From positions 1 to 64,000 of the forward strand of contig NZ_LGCM01000028.1 in the NCBI RefSeq assembly GCF_001306035.1: a stretch of DNA of 64,000 nt. The letters are read 5' to 3'. Below the pieces are notes generated by a model. The model had not been told where the DNA came from. It was given only the letters and a program-made list of their open reading frames with translations, and made no database searches. How positions within the stretch are numbered: position 1 is the first letter of the stretch; each line of letters begins with the position of its first letter. The position numbers were made by a program, and so were the translations under genes. Origin of the DNA: Levilinea saccharolytica (lineage in GTDB: Bacteria > Chloroflexota > Anaerolineae > Anaerolineales > Anaerolineaceae). Shown here piece by piece: positions 34,767 through 44,987 of this stretch.

Positions 34767-37042
34767 TCCCCACGCTCCCAGACCTGCACCTGAGCGGCGC
34801 GCTCAGCCCATGCTTGCCCCAGCCCTGGCACGCTCACCTGCGGCACAAGGTCGCGGATCAAGCCCGGGCGGCGGAACATGAGCGGCGCGTACACCAGCTT
34901 GCCCATCGAACCCGGCCCGTTGGCCCCCCAGGACTGCGCCTCGGACAGGGTTTGCCGCCCCATGCGCGCCGCCTCTGCCGGGTCGCCCAGGGACGCCCGC
35001 ACCTCCGCCCGCAACCAATCCAGCTCCAACCGGTCTAAATCGGTGGGAATGAACACCAGCCCCGCCTGCTGCACCACGCGGTCCGCGTCCTGCACGCGTC
35101 CCGCGTCCAAATACCGCCGCGCCAACTGCAAATACGGCCCCACCACCCCGCTCCCCTGGGCGGTTTCGGCCTCCAGAGCCGCCAGATCCGGCTCAGGTGC
35201 GGTTTGGGCAGCTCGCCAGTCCGCCAGGGACCGCGCAGCCGTATCCCCTGCCGCGGCCCAGCGCTCCCCTTCGGCGTAACGCGGTTCCAGCCGCAGCACC
35301 TCTGCGAAGGCCTGTCCCGCTTGCTCCTCTTTGCCTTGCCCGGCCAGCGCCAGGCCGTAATTCCACCAAAACAGCGGACTTCGCGGCGCGTAACGCACCG
35401 CCAGCGCCCATTCCGCCTCTGCTTCGCTCCCCTGACCAGCCGCTGCGTAGAGCGCCCCCAGGTTGGCATGGTACACCGACCAGGCCGGGTCCATGGCTGC
35501 GGCCTGCTGCCAGTAAGCCAATGCTCGCTGCATCGCCCCGGCCTCTCCCTCCGCCGCCAGCACAGCCTGGGCCATGCCCGCGTCGGCATGCAGCACCGAA
35601 AGGTGGGGGTCGCGTTCCAGCGCCGCTGCAAACTGCGCCTCGGCCTGCCGCCAGTCGCCCACATTCGCCGCCGCCGCCCCCTGCTGCATGGGGGTCAACA
35701 GCCACAGGTTTAACCCCGCCAGCAGAGTCAGCACCCATCCCAGCCCAACGCCCACCCCCCTGCGCGTCCGGCGCACCGCCCTTTCTCCCGCCGGGCAGCT
35801 GCCTGCCGCCGTGCCCAACACCCAGGCTGCCGCCCACGCGCTGGTGGGAATGGTGTGATGCACGCTGTCCACCAGGCCGTGCACCAAAAAAGCCGCCAGC
35901 GCCCCCAGGCCGCCCAAAATCGCTGCCCGTTCAAACCCCTGTGCGCTGCGCAGCCCGCGCCACAACCAGCGCACCAAGGCCGCCAGCATCCATAAAAAGG
36001 CCCCCAACCCCAAAAGGCCGCTGCCGCTGAGCACATCCAAAAACATGCTGTGTGCATACACGAACAGCGTCTCCGGCGGGATGGATGCGTTAGCTAGATA
36101 AAAGTAAATGAAGGTATACGGCCCGCTGCCCACCAGCGGCGAGCGCAAAAAAGCCTCCCAGGCGGGCGCCCACAGGTACTGCCGCGAGGAAAACAGCGGG
36201 GAATGCGTCGGGTGCAGCGTCTGCCGATACAGCATCCACCCCACCGCCGCAAGCAGCGCTGCGCCCAGCACAGTCAGAAGCACCAGCATCGTCCGCCGCT
36301 GCCGCAGCCATTTCCACGCCCGCGCCAGGTCCGCGGCCCGGTCGCGCACCACCAGCAGCCCCAGGGTCCCCAGGCCTGCCGCCGTCCCCAGCCAGCCTCC
36401 TCGCGACGAGGTCAGGAAAATCAGGACCAGCGCCGACAGGCTCCACAGCCCCAATAGGATTCTACTGCCCCACGAGCGGGTCATCACCAACCGGGCCAGG
36501 GCGGTCATCAGCAGCACGTTGAGGATCACCCCAAAGAAATTGGGCAGCGGCAGTCGGTAGGTCACCGTGGGGATCCACGAACCGCTGGACGCCACCCACT
36601 GCGCGTACCAGGTGCCCGCCTCTACCCACGCAAACAGCATGGGCAGCGCGCCCACAATCAGCAGGGCCTTGCTCATCAATTCCGCGCCCCAGCCGCGACG
36701 CGTCAAATCCGCCGCCAGCCAGAACCAGAACAGCGCAATCGCCGCCAGCCACACTTCCACCGCCGAGCGCCGCGGATCCACAGAGAAGATCACGCTCAGC
36801 ACCAGCGTTCCCAAAAATACCAACGCCGCCGTCCGCACCGGCACCTGCCCGTATTGGCCCGCCCCTAGCCAAAAGGCACAGATCAACGCCAGCAGCCCCG
36901 CGGTCACCATCAGCACTTCGTACATCACCAGGCCGTTATGCGTGCTGGCGAACATCACCAAATAGCAGCCCGCCAGAATCAGCACCGCCTCACGCGCCAG
37001 GTAACCCCACCGAACCGCCGAGCCGGAGAAGTTAGCTTTCAT
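34763..37042 (-). CDS. O-antigen ligase-family protein fused to TPR repeats (copy 1)
   Basis: The 759-residue protein has about 11-12 membrane helices (1-440). They include the conserved ligase-type YSHSMFLDVLSGSGLLGLGAFLW segment (about 328-350, H in the large loop). The C-terminal third (about 450-759) is soluble and Ala-rich with TPR-like repeats (AEAQFAAALERDPHLS, ALAYWQQAAAMDPAWS, AEAEWALAVRYAPRSP). Ligase/TPR fusions transfer polymer from undecaprenyl carrier to lipid or protein acceptors. Which acceptor is used is unknown. It overlaps its neighbours by ATGA on both sides, in the same order as the next paralogue. GC is very high. Confidence 0.85.
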   Translation of the reverse strand: MKANFSGSAVRWGYLAREAVLILAGCYLVMFASTHNGLVMYEVLMVTAGLLALICAFWLGAGQYGQVPVRTAALVFLGTLVLSVIFSVDPRRSAVEVWLAAIALFWFWLAADLTRRGWGAELMSKALLIVGALPMLFAWVEAGTWYAQWVASSGSWIPTVTYRLPLPNFFGVILNVLLMTALARLVMTRSWGSRILLGLWSLSALVLIFLTSSRGGWLGTAAGLGTLGLLVVRDRAADLARAWKWLRQRRTMLVLLTVLGAALLAAVGWMLYRQTLHPTHSPLFSSRQYLWAPAWEAFLRSPLVGSGPYTFIYFYLANASIPPETLFVYAHSMFLDVLSGSGLLGLGAFLWMLAALVRWLWRGLRSAQGFERAAILGGLGALAAFLVHGLVDSVHHTIPTSAWAAAWVLGTAAGSCPAGERAVRRTRRGVGVGLGWVLTLLAGLNLWLLTPMQQGAAAANVGDWRQAEAQFAAALERDPHLSVLHADAGMAQAVLAAEGEAGAMQRALAYWQQAAAMDPAWSVYHANLGALYAAAGQGSEAEAEWALAVRYAPRSPLFWWNYGLALAGQGKEEQAGQAFAEVLRLEPRYAEGERWAAAGDTAARSLADWRAAQTAPEPDLAALEAETAQGSGVVGPYLQLARRYLDAGRVQDADRVVQQAGLVFIPTDLDRLELDWLRAEVRASLGDPAEAARMGRQTLSEAQSWGANGPGSMGKLVYAPLMFRRPGLIRDLVPQVSVPGLGQAWAERAAQVQVWERGE

Positions 37043-39408
37043 GGCAATCCCTCACAGGCCGGCATCGGCGGAATCTCATCCAGCGTGAACCCCTGCTTAC
37101 TGGCTTGCAGCCCCATCCAGACGCGAATGGCTTCCCCACACTGGCCCTGATTCTGATAAAGGTCAAACAAGGCTTCCACCGCCGTGTACTGCCCCACATC
37201 CGCATTCAAACGTGCATACCCCGGCACCAGCTCGATATCCAAACCGCGCCGGAAATACAGCCAGTTCGAATAGGTCTGCGCAAAGAAACCCGTGCGCAAA
37301 TTTCCGCGAGTCATCTCGGTTAAAACCTTCTCGGCCGCAGTCACAAACGCAGCCTCATCCCCCTCCAACTGCGCCACCCTGGCTCGCCCTGCCCAATGCG
37401 CCAGTGCGTCCTCGCCTATCCACTCGCTTTGCAGCAAACGCAGGTGCGCCGTGGGCCAATCTCCTGCCTCAGCAGCTTCAACCGCCTCCAGCCAGTATCC
37501 CGAAGGCTGCGGCAGGTCCGGGTTGGCCGCCAGCCAATCGCGGATGACTTCTCTGCGCAGCGCGGTCTGCTGCCAAAATGGGTGTCCGCTCCAGTCGCGC
37601 GCCCGATCCAAAGCCTCCCAATAGGCTCGCCGTGCCAGGTCTGGCACTTCATCCCGCTCCAAGAACACCCCGTGAATCAGCGCGTAGCTCGGCTCCAGCG
37701 GGGCGATCTTGCGGGCCTGTTCAATGGCCTCGTAGGCCTGGGAACGGATGCCGATGTGCCAATCCACCACCGCCAGATCCGCCCACAGCCAGGATGGGCT
37801 GTCGTTCAGGTCCAGACTGCGGTCCAGGAAAAAACGCGCCTCAATTAACGGGCCAACGTCCGCCCGTTCTTGCCCCCATACCGCCGCCCAGGCCAGCCCC
37901 GCCTGGGTGGAATAAAAGGGGAAATTGGGGTCCCGCTTTGCGCTCTGGCTCATATATTCCGCCGCCTGCTGCCAGCTGCCCTGCCGGGCCGCATCCAGAC
38001 CGCGCAGCAAAGGCGCATACCCAAACAAGCCGTAAACCAACTGCACAATCAACACGGTCAGGGGGATGAAGGCCGTCGCGATGGGCAGGCCCCAGCGGGT
38101 CCGCATCTCGCGTGAGGAAGCTCCCGCCAGTCCCATCATCAAAATCATCGGGATCATCACCACCGGCCAGTGGGTGAAGTCATCAACCAAATTAGCCACC
38201 ACCCAACCCGCCACAGCCGCCGCGGTCGCCCGCACCCAGGGGCGTTCCAGCTCGCCGCAGTGCAGGTAGGCTCGCCACAGCCAGCGCAGAATGGCCGCGC
38301 CCAGGCCCAAAACCGCCACCAGGCCCACCAGGCCCATCTCTGCGGCGGCTTGAATGAACAGGTTATGCGCATGGGTCGCCCAATAGTTCGGAGGAATGGA
38401 AGCGTCCGTCTTCAAATACGCCAGCCCAAACTGCCCCGGGCCAACCCCCGTCCACACGTCCGAGAACCACATCTTCAGCGCGTTCAGCCACATCGTGCTG
38501 CGCGAACCGAGCACGCCGGAGCCGTGGGTGGGGTGCGAGGCAAACTGCTGGTAAAACAGCCAGGCCGCCGCGCCTAAACCCGCCAGCCCCGCTGCGCCGC
38601 CCAGGCCTGCCAGCCACGGAGTGCGCTGCGCCATGAGCCGCAAGGGTCGGAATGCTTTCTTCTCCCAGCCCCACAGCAGCCCCAAAGCCGCCGCCCACGC
38701 CCCGAAACCCAGCCAACCCCCCCGCGAAGAAGAAAACGGCAGCGTCAGCGCAAACATCACCAGCCAGGCTGCCGTCAACACTCGTACCGTGCGGCGCGGC
38801 GAGGTAAAAAAGGCCACCGCAGCCAGCGGTGCGCACAGGTTGGCAAACGCCATATAAGCGTTGGAATGTCCCAGGATAGAAACCAGGCGGTACGGAAACG
38901 GCGGCTGCGTCCCCCAGCCCACCTGACCCCACCACACCTGATAGCGAGCAAACGTCTCCAGCGCGGCCAATCCCACCACCACCCCACTCACCGTGAGCAG
39001 GGCTGCCACCACCGCGCTGCGGTCTAAACCCACATCGAAGGCGTCCGTGAACAAATAAAACATCAGCATATACGCCAGCAGCCAGCTCACCCGCCCCATC
39101 CCCTGGCGCGGATCCGGCGTCACAATCCACAGCCCAATCACCGCCAATCCCCCCACCAGCAGTGGCCAATCCATTCCCAAACGCGGCAGGCTGGCGCGGT
39201 GGGTCAGGCTGCGCCACAGCACGTACCCCGCCCCCACCACCGCGGTGAACACCGTTCCCGCCACCTGTACCCCCCAGGCCGCCCGCCATACCATGCCGCC
39301 CGCCAAAACCGTCAGGCTCAAGCCCACTAACGCCAACGCAAAGGATCCCCACCAAATTTTTGAGTAGGGCGAGCGGTTGGCAGCCAACGGCTGGGTTGGA
39401 ATTTCCAT
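37039..39408 (-). CDS. O-antigen ligase-family protein fused to TPR repeats (copy 2)
   Basis: The 789-residue paralogue of the preceding gene has the same two-part build: N-terminal membrane region of about 12 helices (to about 450) with a TRYHAHNLFIQAAAEMGLVGLVAVL-like loop, then TPR-like repeats. The ATG at 39408 is chosen because GAGGTG lies just before it. An upstream GTG two codons earlier is less likely. The two genes overlap by four bases and probably arose by duplication. It is the first gene of the minus-strand operon and faces a divergent promoter region. Confidence 0.85.
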   Translation of the reverse strand: MEIPTQPLAANRSPYSKIWWGSFALALVGLSLTVLAGGMVWRAAWGVQVAGTVFTAVVGAGYVLWRSLTHRASLPRLGMDWPLLVGGLAVIGLWIVTPDPRQGMGRVSWLLAYMLMFYLFTDAFDVGLDRSAVVAALLTVSGVVVGLAALETFARYQVWWGQVGWGTQPPFPYRLVSILGHSNAYMAFANLCAPLAAVAFFTSPRRTVRVLTAAWLVMFALTLPFSSSRGGWLGFGAWAAALGLLWGWEKKAFRPLRLMAQRTPWLAGLGGAAGLAGLGAAAWLFYQQFASHPTHGSGVLGSRSTMWLNALKMWFSDVWTGVGPGQFGLAYLKTDASIPPNYWATHAHNLFIQAAAEMGLVGLVAVLGLGAAILRWLWRAYLHCGELERPWVRATAAAVAGWVVANLVDDFTHWPVVMIPMILMMGLAGASSREMRTRWGLPIATAFIPLTVLIVQLVYGLFGYAPLLRGLDAARQGSWQQAAEYMSQSAKRDPNFPFYSTQAGLAWAAVWGQERADVGPLIEARFFLDRSLDLNDSPSWLWADLAVVDWHIGIRSQAYEAIEQARKIAPLEPSYALIHGVFLERDEVPDLARRAYWEALDRARDWSGHPFWQQTALRREVIRDWLAANPDLPQPSGYWLEAVEAAEAGDWPTAHLRLLQSEWIGEDALAHWAGRARVAQLEGDEAAFVTAAEKVLTEMTRGNLRTGFFAQTYSNWLYFRRGLDIELVPGYARLNADVGQYTAVEALFDLYQNQGQCGEAIRVWMGLQASKQGFTLDEIPPMPACEGLP

Positions 39409-39615
39409 GATCACCTCGGATCCTTTGGGGCATGTTTCGCCCTGGCGGCGGAGTGCTGCTTAAGCAATTATATAGTAAACCCTTTCTTCTCCGGTTTACA
39501 AAACCGTAATACCTGAACTTCCCCTCAGCATAATAGGCCCTGTAAAAATTGGGCTATAATCGAAGCAAGCTGCCGCTCCGGCGGGCTAATTCCATCAGGA
39601 AGGAAAAACTCTGCG
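39409..39615. promoter_or_regulatory. Divergent promoter region of the polysaccharide locus
   Basis: AT-rich gap between divergent transcripts. TATAAT occurs on the plus strand at about 39554-39559 and a TATATAATTG string on the minus strand near 39463-39475. No good -35 was identified on either strand. A regulator binding here would control both arms of the locus. Confidence 0.5.
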
Positions 39616-41787
39616 ATGAAGCAGTTGCTCCAATACCTCCGCGACGGCAAAACCGTTGTCACCGACGTTCCCGCCCCCTCCGTCCGCCCTGGCACGGCCC
39701 TCGTACGCACAGCCGCCTCCCTGGTTTCGGCGGGCACCGAACGCATGCTGGTTGAGTTTGCCGAAAAGAGTCTGGTCGGCAAAGCCCGCTCCCGCCCCGA
39801 CCTGGTGCGCCAGGTGCTGGATAAGGCCCGCCGCGAAGGGCTGCTCTCCACCCTCGAAGCCGCCTTCAACCGCCTGGATCAACCCATGCCCCTCGGTTAC
39901 TCCTCCGCCGGAACCATCGCCGCGGTGGGGCGCGGACTGGAAGGCTTTCAAGTCGGCGATCGAGTAGCCTGTGCAGGCGGTGGTTTTGCCGTCCACGCCG
40001 AATGGGTTGTCGTCCCCCAAAACCTCATGGCGCGCCTGCCCGACTCCGTGGATTTTGAATCAGCCTCTTTCACCACCCTGGCCGCCATCGCCCTGCACGG
40101 CTTTCGCCTGGCCCAACCCCAGGTTGGCGACCGCGTGGCCGTCATCGGCATGGGCCTGCTTGGTCTGCTCGCCGCCGGAATTGCCCGCGCCGCGGGCTGC
40201 CACGTATTTGGCGTGGATCTGGCCCCCGACCGGTTGGCTCTGGCTCAAAAGATGGGCTTCACCGCCGTTGCCCGCCCTCAGGCCGAAGCCGCCGCTCAAA
40301 CCTTTACCCACGGGCGCGGGTTTGATCACGTCCTCATCTGCGCCGATACCGCCTCCAACGACCCCATCACCCTGGCCGGCGCCATCGCCCGCGACCGCGG
40401 TAACGTCATCGCCGTGGGTGCGGTCGGTTTGGGCATGCCGCGAAAAGTGTATTACGAAAAAGAACTCCATTTCCAGGTCTCCCGCTCCTACGGCCCCGGC
40501 CGCTACGACCCGGGCTACGAAGAAGCCGGGCGCGATTATCCCATCGGCTTTGTGCGCTGGACCGAAGGCCGCAATCTGGAATCCGTGGTGAATCTGTTAG
40601 CTTCCGGAGCGCTGGATGTGCGTCCCCTCATCACCCACCGCTTCCCCATCCTGCAGGCCGCCGACGCCTACGAACTGATCACCGGCAAAACCAAACAACC
40701 CTTCCTGGGCGTGCTGCTCACCTACCCGCAGGATGCCGAAACCGCGCCGCTGCGCCGCATCGCCCTGCCCAAGGGGGTCCAAAGCGGGTCTGCTTCCCCC
40801 CTGCCGGGGGTCGGCGTGCTCGGCTCCGGCAATTATGCCACGGCCGTCTTCCTCCCCACCATTCAAAAGGCAGGGGGGGTGCGTCCGGTGGGCGTCGCCT
40901 CGGGCAGCGGCCTGACCGCCCGCCACGCTGCCGAAAAATTCGGCTACGCCTTTGCCGCCTCTTCTGAAGACGAACTGTTCGACCACCCCGAAATCCAGAT
41001 TCTGGCCGTGCTCACCCGCCACAATCACCATGCCCGTCAGGTGCTGCGCGCCTTAAAATCAGGTAAACATGTTTTCTGTGAAAAACCATTAGCCCTCCAC
41101 GCCGCCGAACTGGAAGAGATCGCCGAGGCCTTGCGTGCGCCTAACACCCCCCTGCTGTCTTTGGGATTTAACCGCCGTTTTGCCCCCCTGGCCCAGCAGA
41201 TGCGCGCCTTCTTACCCCCGGATGAACCCCGCGTGGTGCATTACCGTGTCAACGCCGGTTTCCTTCCCTCCACCCACTGGCTGCACGATCCCGCCGTGGG
41301 CGGCGGGCGCATCATCGGCGAAGGCTGCCATTTCTTTGATTTCCTCACCTTCCTCATCGGCCAATCCCCCAGCGAAGTGTGGACGCAGAGCCTGCCCGAT
41401 GACGGCCGCTACCATCAAGACAATGTTGTCATTCACCTGCGCTACCCCGACGGTTCTTTGGGAACCATCGAATACCTGGCCAATGGGGATAAAAGTTTTC
41501 CTAAGGAGCGCGTAGAGGTCTTCTCCGCTGGGGCAGTGGCTGTGCTGGATGATTTCCGTTCGCTTGAGCTGGTTCGCGACGGCCGCCGTCAGATGATTCG
41601 CTCCCGCCTGCGCCAGGATAAGGGTCATCTGGCCGGGTGGCAGGCCTTCCTCAGCGCGGTGCAGACCGGCGGACAGCCGCCCATCCCCTACTCGCAGATT
41701 TGGGGCACCACCCTGGCCACCTTCGCCGCCGTGGAATCGCTGTCCACAGGCCGCCCGGTTGCTTTGCCAGCGATTCAGGAAGAATGA
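39616..41787 (+). CDS. Bi-domain oxidoreductase (MDR dehydrogenase + Gfo/Idh/MocA)
   Basis: The 723-residue fusion joins an N-terminal zinc-type medium-chain dehydrogenase domain (about 1-370) and a C-terminal Gfo/Idh/MocA domain (about 390-723). The first half shows an GYSSAGTIAAVG stretch and Rossmann VAVIGMGLLGLLAAGIA. The second shows GVLGSGNYATAVFLP, HVFCEKPLAL and NRRFAPLAQQM. The product is likely a nucleotide-sugar or glycan intermediate oxidised and isomerised in the cytoplasm. Such fusions sit next to heparinase II/III-like genes in many exopolysaccharide loci, as here. It has its own ribosome site (GGAAGGA) and overlaps the next gene by ATGA. Confidence 0.9.
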   Translation: MKQLLQYLRDGKTVVTDVPAPSVRPGTALVRTAASLVSAGTERMLVEFAEKSLVGKARSRPDLVRQVLDKARREGLLSTLEAAFNRLDQPMPLGYSSAGTIAAVGRGLEGFQVGDRVACAGGGFAVHAEWVVVPQNLMARLPDSVDFESASFTTLAAIALHGFRLAQPQVGDRVAVIGMGLLGLLAAGIARAAGCHVFGVDLAPDRLALAQKMGFTAVARPQAEAAAQTFTHGRGFDHVLICADTASNDPITLAGAIARDRGNVIAVGAVGLGMPRKVYYEKELHFQVSRSYGPGRYDPGYEEAGRDYPIGFVRWTEGRNLESVVNLLASGALDVRPLITHRFPILQAADAYELITGKTKQPFLGVLLTYPQDAETAPLRRIALPKGVQSGSASPLPGVGVLGSGNYATAVFLPTIQKAGGVRPVGVASGSGLTARHAAEKFGYAFAASSEDELFDHPEIQILAVLTRHNHHARQVLRALKSGKHVFCEKPLALHAAELEEIAEALRAPNTPLLSLGFNRRFAPLAQQMRAFLPPDEPRVVHYRVNAGFLPSTHWLHDPAVGGGRIIGEGCHFFDFLTFLIGQSPSEVWTQSLPDDGRYHQDNVVIHLRYPDGSLGTIEYLANGDKSFPKERVEVFSAGAVAVLDDFRSLELVRDGRRQMIRSRLRQDKGHLAGWQAFLSAVQTGGQPPIPYSQIWGTTLATFAAVESLSTGRPVALPAIQEE

Positions 41788-43748
41788 ACCCAGTCCGCCG
41801 CCTTCAGGACGCGTTTCAGGCCGTGCAGCACCTGGGCGGCCTGGCTGCGGCGCGCTACGCCCTCTATCAGCTGGGGGTGAAAAGCGGCCTCTACCGCCTA
41901 CTCACCCCCCTCACCCAACCTCACAGCGGAACGGGCCTTATCACCCGTCCGCTGGCCTTGTTTGCGGATCCCCCACCCAACTTCCCTGCCCTGCTTAACC
42001 CGGCGGAACAAAAAGCCCTCCTGGCTCAGGCCGAAGACTTATTGGCCGGTCGTTTTGCCCTCTACGGCGGCGACCCCGCACCCCTCAACCTCACCCCACC
42101 GCCCCCCCTCCGTCATTGGTCGCAGGCCTACCCCCTTCCAGCATCCCAGGACATTAAAGACCTGTGGGAGCCTGCCCGCTTTGGCTGGGCCTTCACCCTG
42201 GTGCGCGCCTACCAACTCAGCGCGGATGAGCGCTTCCCCGCCGCCTTTTGGCAGGCCTTTGAGACCTTCCAAACCCACAACCCGCCCAACCTGGGTCCCC
42301 TATGGGCCAGCGCCCAGGAGGTAGCCCTGCGCCTGATGGCCTGGGTCTACGCCGCCAGCGCCCTGGCTGTCTCGCCCCATTCCACCGCCGCCCGCCTGCA
42401 CAGCCTGTCCGGCGCGGTGTGGGATCACGCCCGCCGCATCCCCCCCACCTTGCTCTACGCCCGCGCCCAACGCAACAATCACCTCCTTTCCGAGGCCGCC
42501 GGGCTGTACACCGCCGGGCAGTACTTGCAGCACGCCCCCTGGCGCGCCCGCGGCTGGGCCGAGTTCCAAAAAGCCCTGTTGGATCAAATTGCCCCCGACG
42601 GAACCTACGGGCAGCATTCCGTTAATTACCACCGCCTCATGCTCCAACTTTCCCTGTGGATGCACGCCCTGGGGACGGCCAACGGGGAAGCCTTTTCCCC
42701 GGAATGTAAGGAGCGCCTGGCCGCCGCCGTCCGCTGGCTGCTGGCACATGTGGACCCATCCTCCGGTCAGCTCCCCAACCTGGGCCATCACGACGGCGCG
42801 CTCTTCCTGCCGCTGGCTTCCAGTTCCATCCGCGATTACCGCCCAACGTTACAGGCGGCTGCCCTCACCTTCCTGGGTGCGCCCGCCTTCCCCCCTGGCC
42901 CCTGGGATGAGCTGGCCTTGCGCCTGGGGCTGTCCGCCTCCTCCCCCGCCCTGCCCCCCAAGGCTTTCACCTCCCCCGCCGTTCACCGCCTGGGCACCTC
43001 TCAGGATTGGGCTCTGCTGCGCGCAGTGCATTTCTCCGTCCGTCCCGCCCACGCCGACCAGCTGCATGTGGATCTCTGGCACCAGGGGCAAAACATCGCC
43101 CTGGACGCCGGCACTTTCCGCTACAACACCCCCCCACCCTGGCAAAACGCCCTGGCCTCCGCCGCGGTTCACAACACCCTCACCCTCAACGGTCTCGAAC
43201 CCATGCGCCGCGCCGGGCGCTTTCTCTGGTTGGATTGGGATCAGGCCAAAATCCTCTCCAACCCCTCCCCCGACGCCATCTCGGCCGAACACAGCGCCTA
43301 CCGCGCCCTGGGGCTGCGCCACCAGCGCACCCTCCAGCGCACATCCACCGGCTGGCGCATCCGCGACGAGCTGCTGCCCCTGCCTGCTGCCACCATCAAC
43401 CCCGTACAGGCGGTTGTCCATTGGCTCCTTCCCGATTTGCCCTGGGTCTTGAACGAAAATGAACTCACCCTTTCCCTGACCCACGGGCCGCTGGTCATCC
43501 GCTGTTGGGCTGAGAAGCCGCAGTCGCCCCCACCTCTTCAGGTGCGCCTCATCCGCGCCGGTGAAATTCTGAGCGGCCCAGCCGGCTCCTTCCCCAATCA
43601 CGGCTGGTTCTCCCCCACCTACGCGCATAAACTGCCCGCCCTCTCTCTGCGGGTAGAGCTATCTGCTCCGCCTCCTCTCACCATCTCCACCGAGTTTATC
43701 CTTCCACCCGCCCCAACTCAACCCGCAGCAGACTTTTTCCCCGGTTAA
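41784..43748 (+). CDS. Heparinase II/III-family polysaccharide lyase-like protein
   Basis: The 654-residue protein has an alpha/alpha barrel N-terminal region (about 90-380, with ARAQRNNHLLSEAAGLYTAG and GQHSVNYHRLMLQL) and a C-terminal beta-sandwich domain (about 410-640) containing HADQLHVDLWHQGQNIALDAG. This matches heparinase II/III-type lyases/epimerase relatives. In polysaccharide gene clusters these are thought to modify or trim uronic-acid-containing polymers. The start (ATGA overlap with the oxidoreductase stop) is firm. No obvious signal peptide is visible, so its location is uncertain. Confidence 0.86.
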   Translation: MNPVRRLQDAFQAVQHLGGLAAARYALYQLGVKSGLYRLLTPLTQPHSGTGLITRPLALFADPPPNFPALLNPAEQKALLAQAEDLLAGRFALYGGDPAPLNLTPPPPLRHWSQAYPLPASQDIKDLWEPARFGWAFTLVRAYQLSADERFPAAFWQAFETFQTHNPPNLGPLWASAQEVALRLMAWVYAASALAVSPHSTAARLHSLSGAVWDHARRIPPTLLYARAQRNNHLLSEAAGLYTAGQYLQHAPWRARGWAEFQKALLDQIAPDGTYGQHSVNYHRLMLQLSLWMHALGTANGEAFSPECKERLAAAVRWLLAHVDPSSGQLPNLGHHDGALFLPLASSSIRDYRPTLQAAALTFLGAPAFPPGPWDELALRLGLSASSPALPPKAFTSPAVHRLGTSQDWALLRAVHFSVRPAHADQLHVDLWHQGQNIALDAGTFRYNTPPPWQNALASAAVHNTLTLNGLEPMRRAGRFLWLDWDQAKILSNPSPDAISAEHSAYRALGLRHQRTLQRTSTGWRIRDELLPLPAATINPVQAVVHWLLPDLPWVLNENELTLSLTHGPLVIRCWAEKPQSPPPLQVRLIRAGEILSGPAGSFPNHGWFSPTYAHKLPALSLRVELSAPPPLTISTEFILPPAPTQPAADFFPG

Positions 43749-43751
43749 CGG

Positions 43752-43757
43752 TAAAAT
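43752..43757 (+). promoter_or_regulatory. -10 box six bases before the GT4 start
   Basis: TAAAAT, six bases, then ATG at 43764. This suggests a leaderless transcript for the GT4-PhoB-PhoR genes. The -35 is weak. Confidence 0.45.
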
Positions 43758-43763
43758 CAAAAT

Positions 43764-44987
43764 ATGCATATCCTCATCGTTCACCAGGCATTTGCCGCTT
43801 TGGATGAAGCCGGCGGGACGCGCCATGTGGAAATGGCTCGTTACCTCGTCGCTCGCGGCCATCAGGTCACCATCATCTCTTCGCCCGTCTCTTATCTGAC
43901 CGGCAAATCGCGCCAGCAAAAAACTGCCTGGGTAGACCGCAGCCAGCCCGAACCGGGCATCACCATTCTGCGCACCTACACGTATGCCGCCCTGCATAAA
44001 AGCTTCGTCCACCGCGTTTTTAGCTTCCTCAGCTTCATGCTTTCCTCGTTTCTGGTGGGGCTGGGCGTCCGTCATGTCGATCTGGTGTGGGGCACTTCTC
44101 CGCCCATCTTCCAGGGCGTCACCGCCTGGCTGCTGGCCCGCCTGAAAGGCGTCCCTTTCCTGTTTGAAATTCGCGACCTCTGGCCGGCCTTTGCCATCGC
44201 CGTGGGCGTGCTCAAGAACCCCCTCATCATTCGCATGTCCCTCTGGCTGGAAAAGTTTCTCTACCGCCGCGCCGACCGCGTCATGGTCAACTCGCCCGGG
44301 TACGTGGATCACGTCACCCAGCGGGGCGCGCGTTGGGTGGAACTGGTTCCCAACGGCGTTGACCCCGAAATGTTCCCGGCTGTCCCTGGCCCCAACCCCT
44401 TCCGGCAAGCCAACCACCTCGACGGCCGCTTTGTGGTGCTGTATGCCGGGGCGCACGGCCTTTCCAACGACCTGGAAATCGTCCTGCAAAGCGCAGACCT
44501 GCTGCGCGATCAGCCCCATATCCTGTTTGCCCTGGTGGGTGACGGCAAAGAGAAAGCCGCCCTGCAGGCCTACGCCCGCGAACACCAGCTCAGCAACGTG
44601 GCCTTCTTCCCGCCGGTGCCCAAAACGAAAATGGCCTCCGTCCTGGCCGCCGCGGATGCCTGCCTGGCCATCCTCAAACCCATCGAACTCTACAAAACTA
44701 CCTATCCTAACAAAGTATTCGATTATCTCGCCGCGGGCAAACCCGTGGTGCTGGCTATTGACGGCGAAATTCGCAAGGTGGTGGATCAGGCCGGCGCGGG
44801 GGTCTTTGCCCAGCCCGGCGACCCCCAGGCCCTGGCCCAGGCCGTCCGCACCCTGGCCTCCGACCCCCAAGCCGCCCAGCGCATGGGCGCGGCCGGACGA
44901 GCCTACGTCTCCGTTCACTTCAACCGCGCCGTGCTCTCCGACCAGCTAGCTCTGTTATTAGAAGAAATGCGGAGGGTGCATGCCTGA
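43764..44987 (+). CDS. WbuB-type GT4 glycosyltransferase
   Basis: The 407-residue GT-B enzyme begins [10 protein letters not shown], typical of the WbuB-like group. It has a donor domain with [19 protein letters not shown] (about 228-246) and a C-terminal [26 protein letters not shown] segment (about 310-337). The group is often the last transferase of capsular or O-antigen repeat units. It follows heparinase after 15 bases but appears to have its own -10 box. It overlaps the response regulator start by eight bases, linking the polysaccharide locus to the phosphate two-component genes. Confidence 0.9.
   Translation: MHILIVHQAFAALDEAGGTRHVEMARYLVARGHQVTIISSPVSYLTGKSRQQKTAWVDRSQPEPGITILRTYTYAALHKSFVHRVFSFLSFMLSSFLVGLGVRHVDLVWGTSPPIFQGVTAWLLARLKGVPFLFEIRDLWPAFAIAVGVLKNPLIIRMSLWLEKFLYRRADRVMVNSPGYVDHVTQRGARWVELVPNGVDPEMFPAVPGPNPFRQANHLDGRFVVLYAGAHGLSNDLEIVLQSADLLRDQPHILFALVGDGKEKAALQAYAREHQLSNVAFFPPVPKTKMASVLAAADACLAILKPIELYKTTYPNKVFDYLAAGKPVVLAIDGEIRKVVDQAGAGVFAQPGDPQALAQAVRTLASDPQAAQRMGAAGRAYVSVHFNRAVLSDQLALLLEEMRRVHA

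Noticed and set aside
43659-44918. Minus-strand open frame over the GT4 gene
   Set aside because: Gly/His-rich composition with no domain; the plus-strand GT4 is certain.
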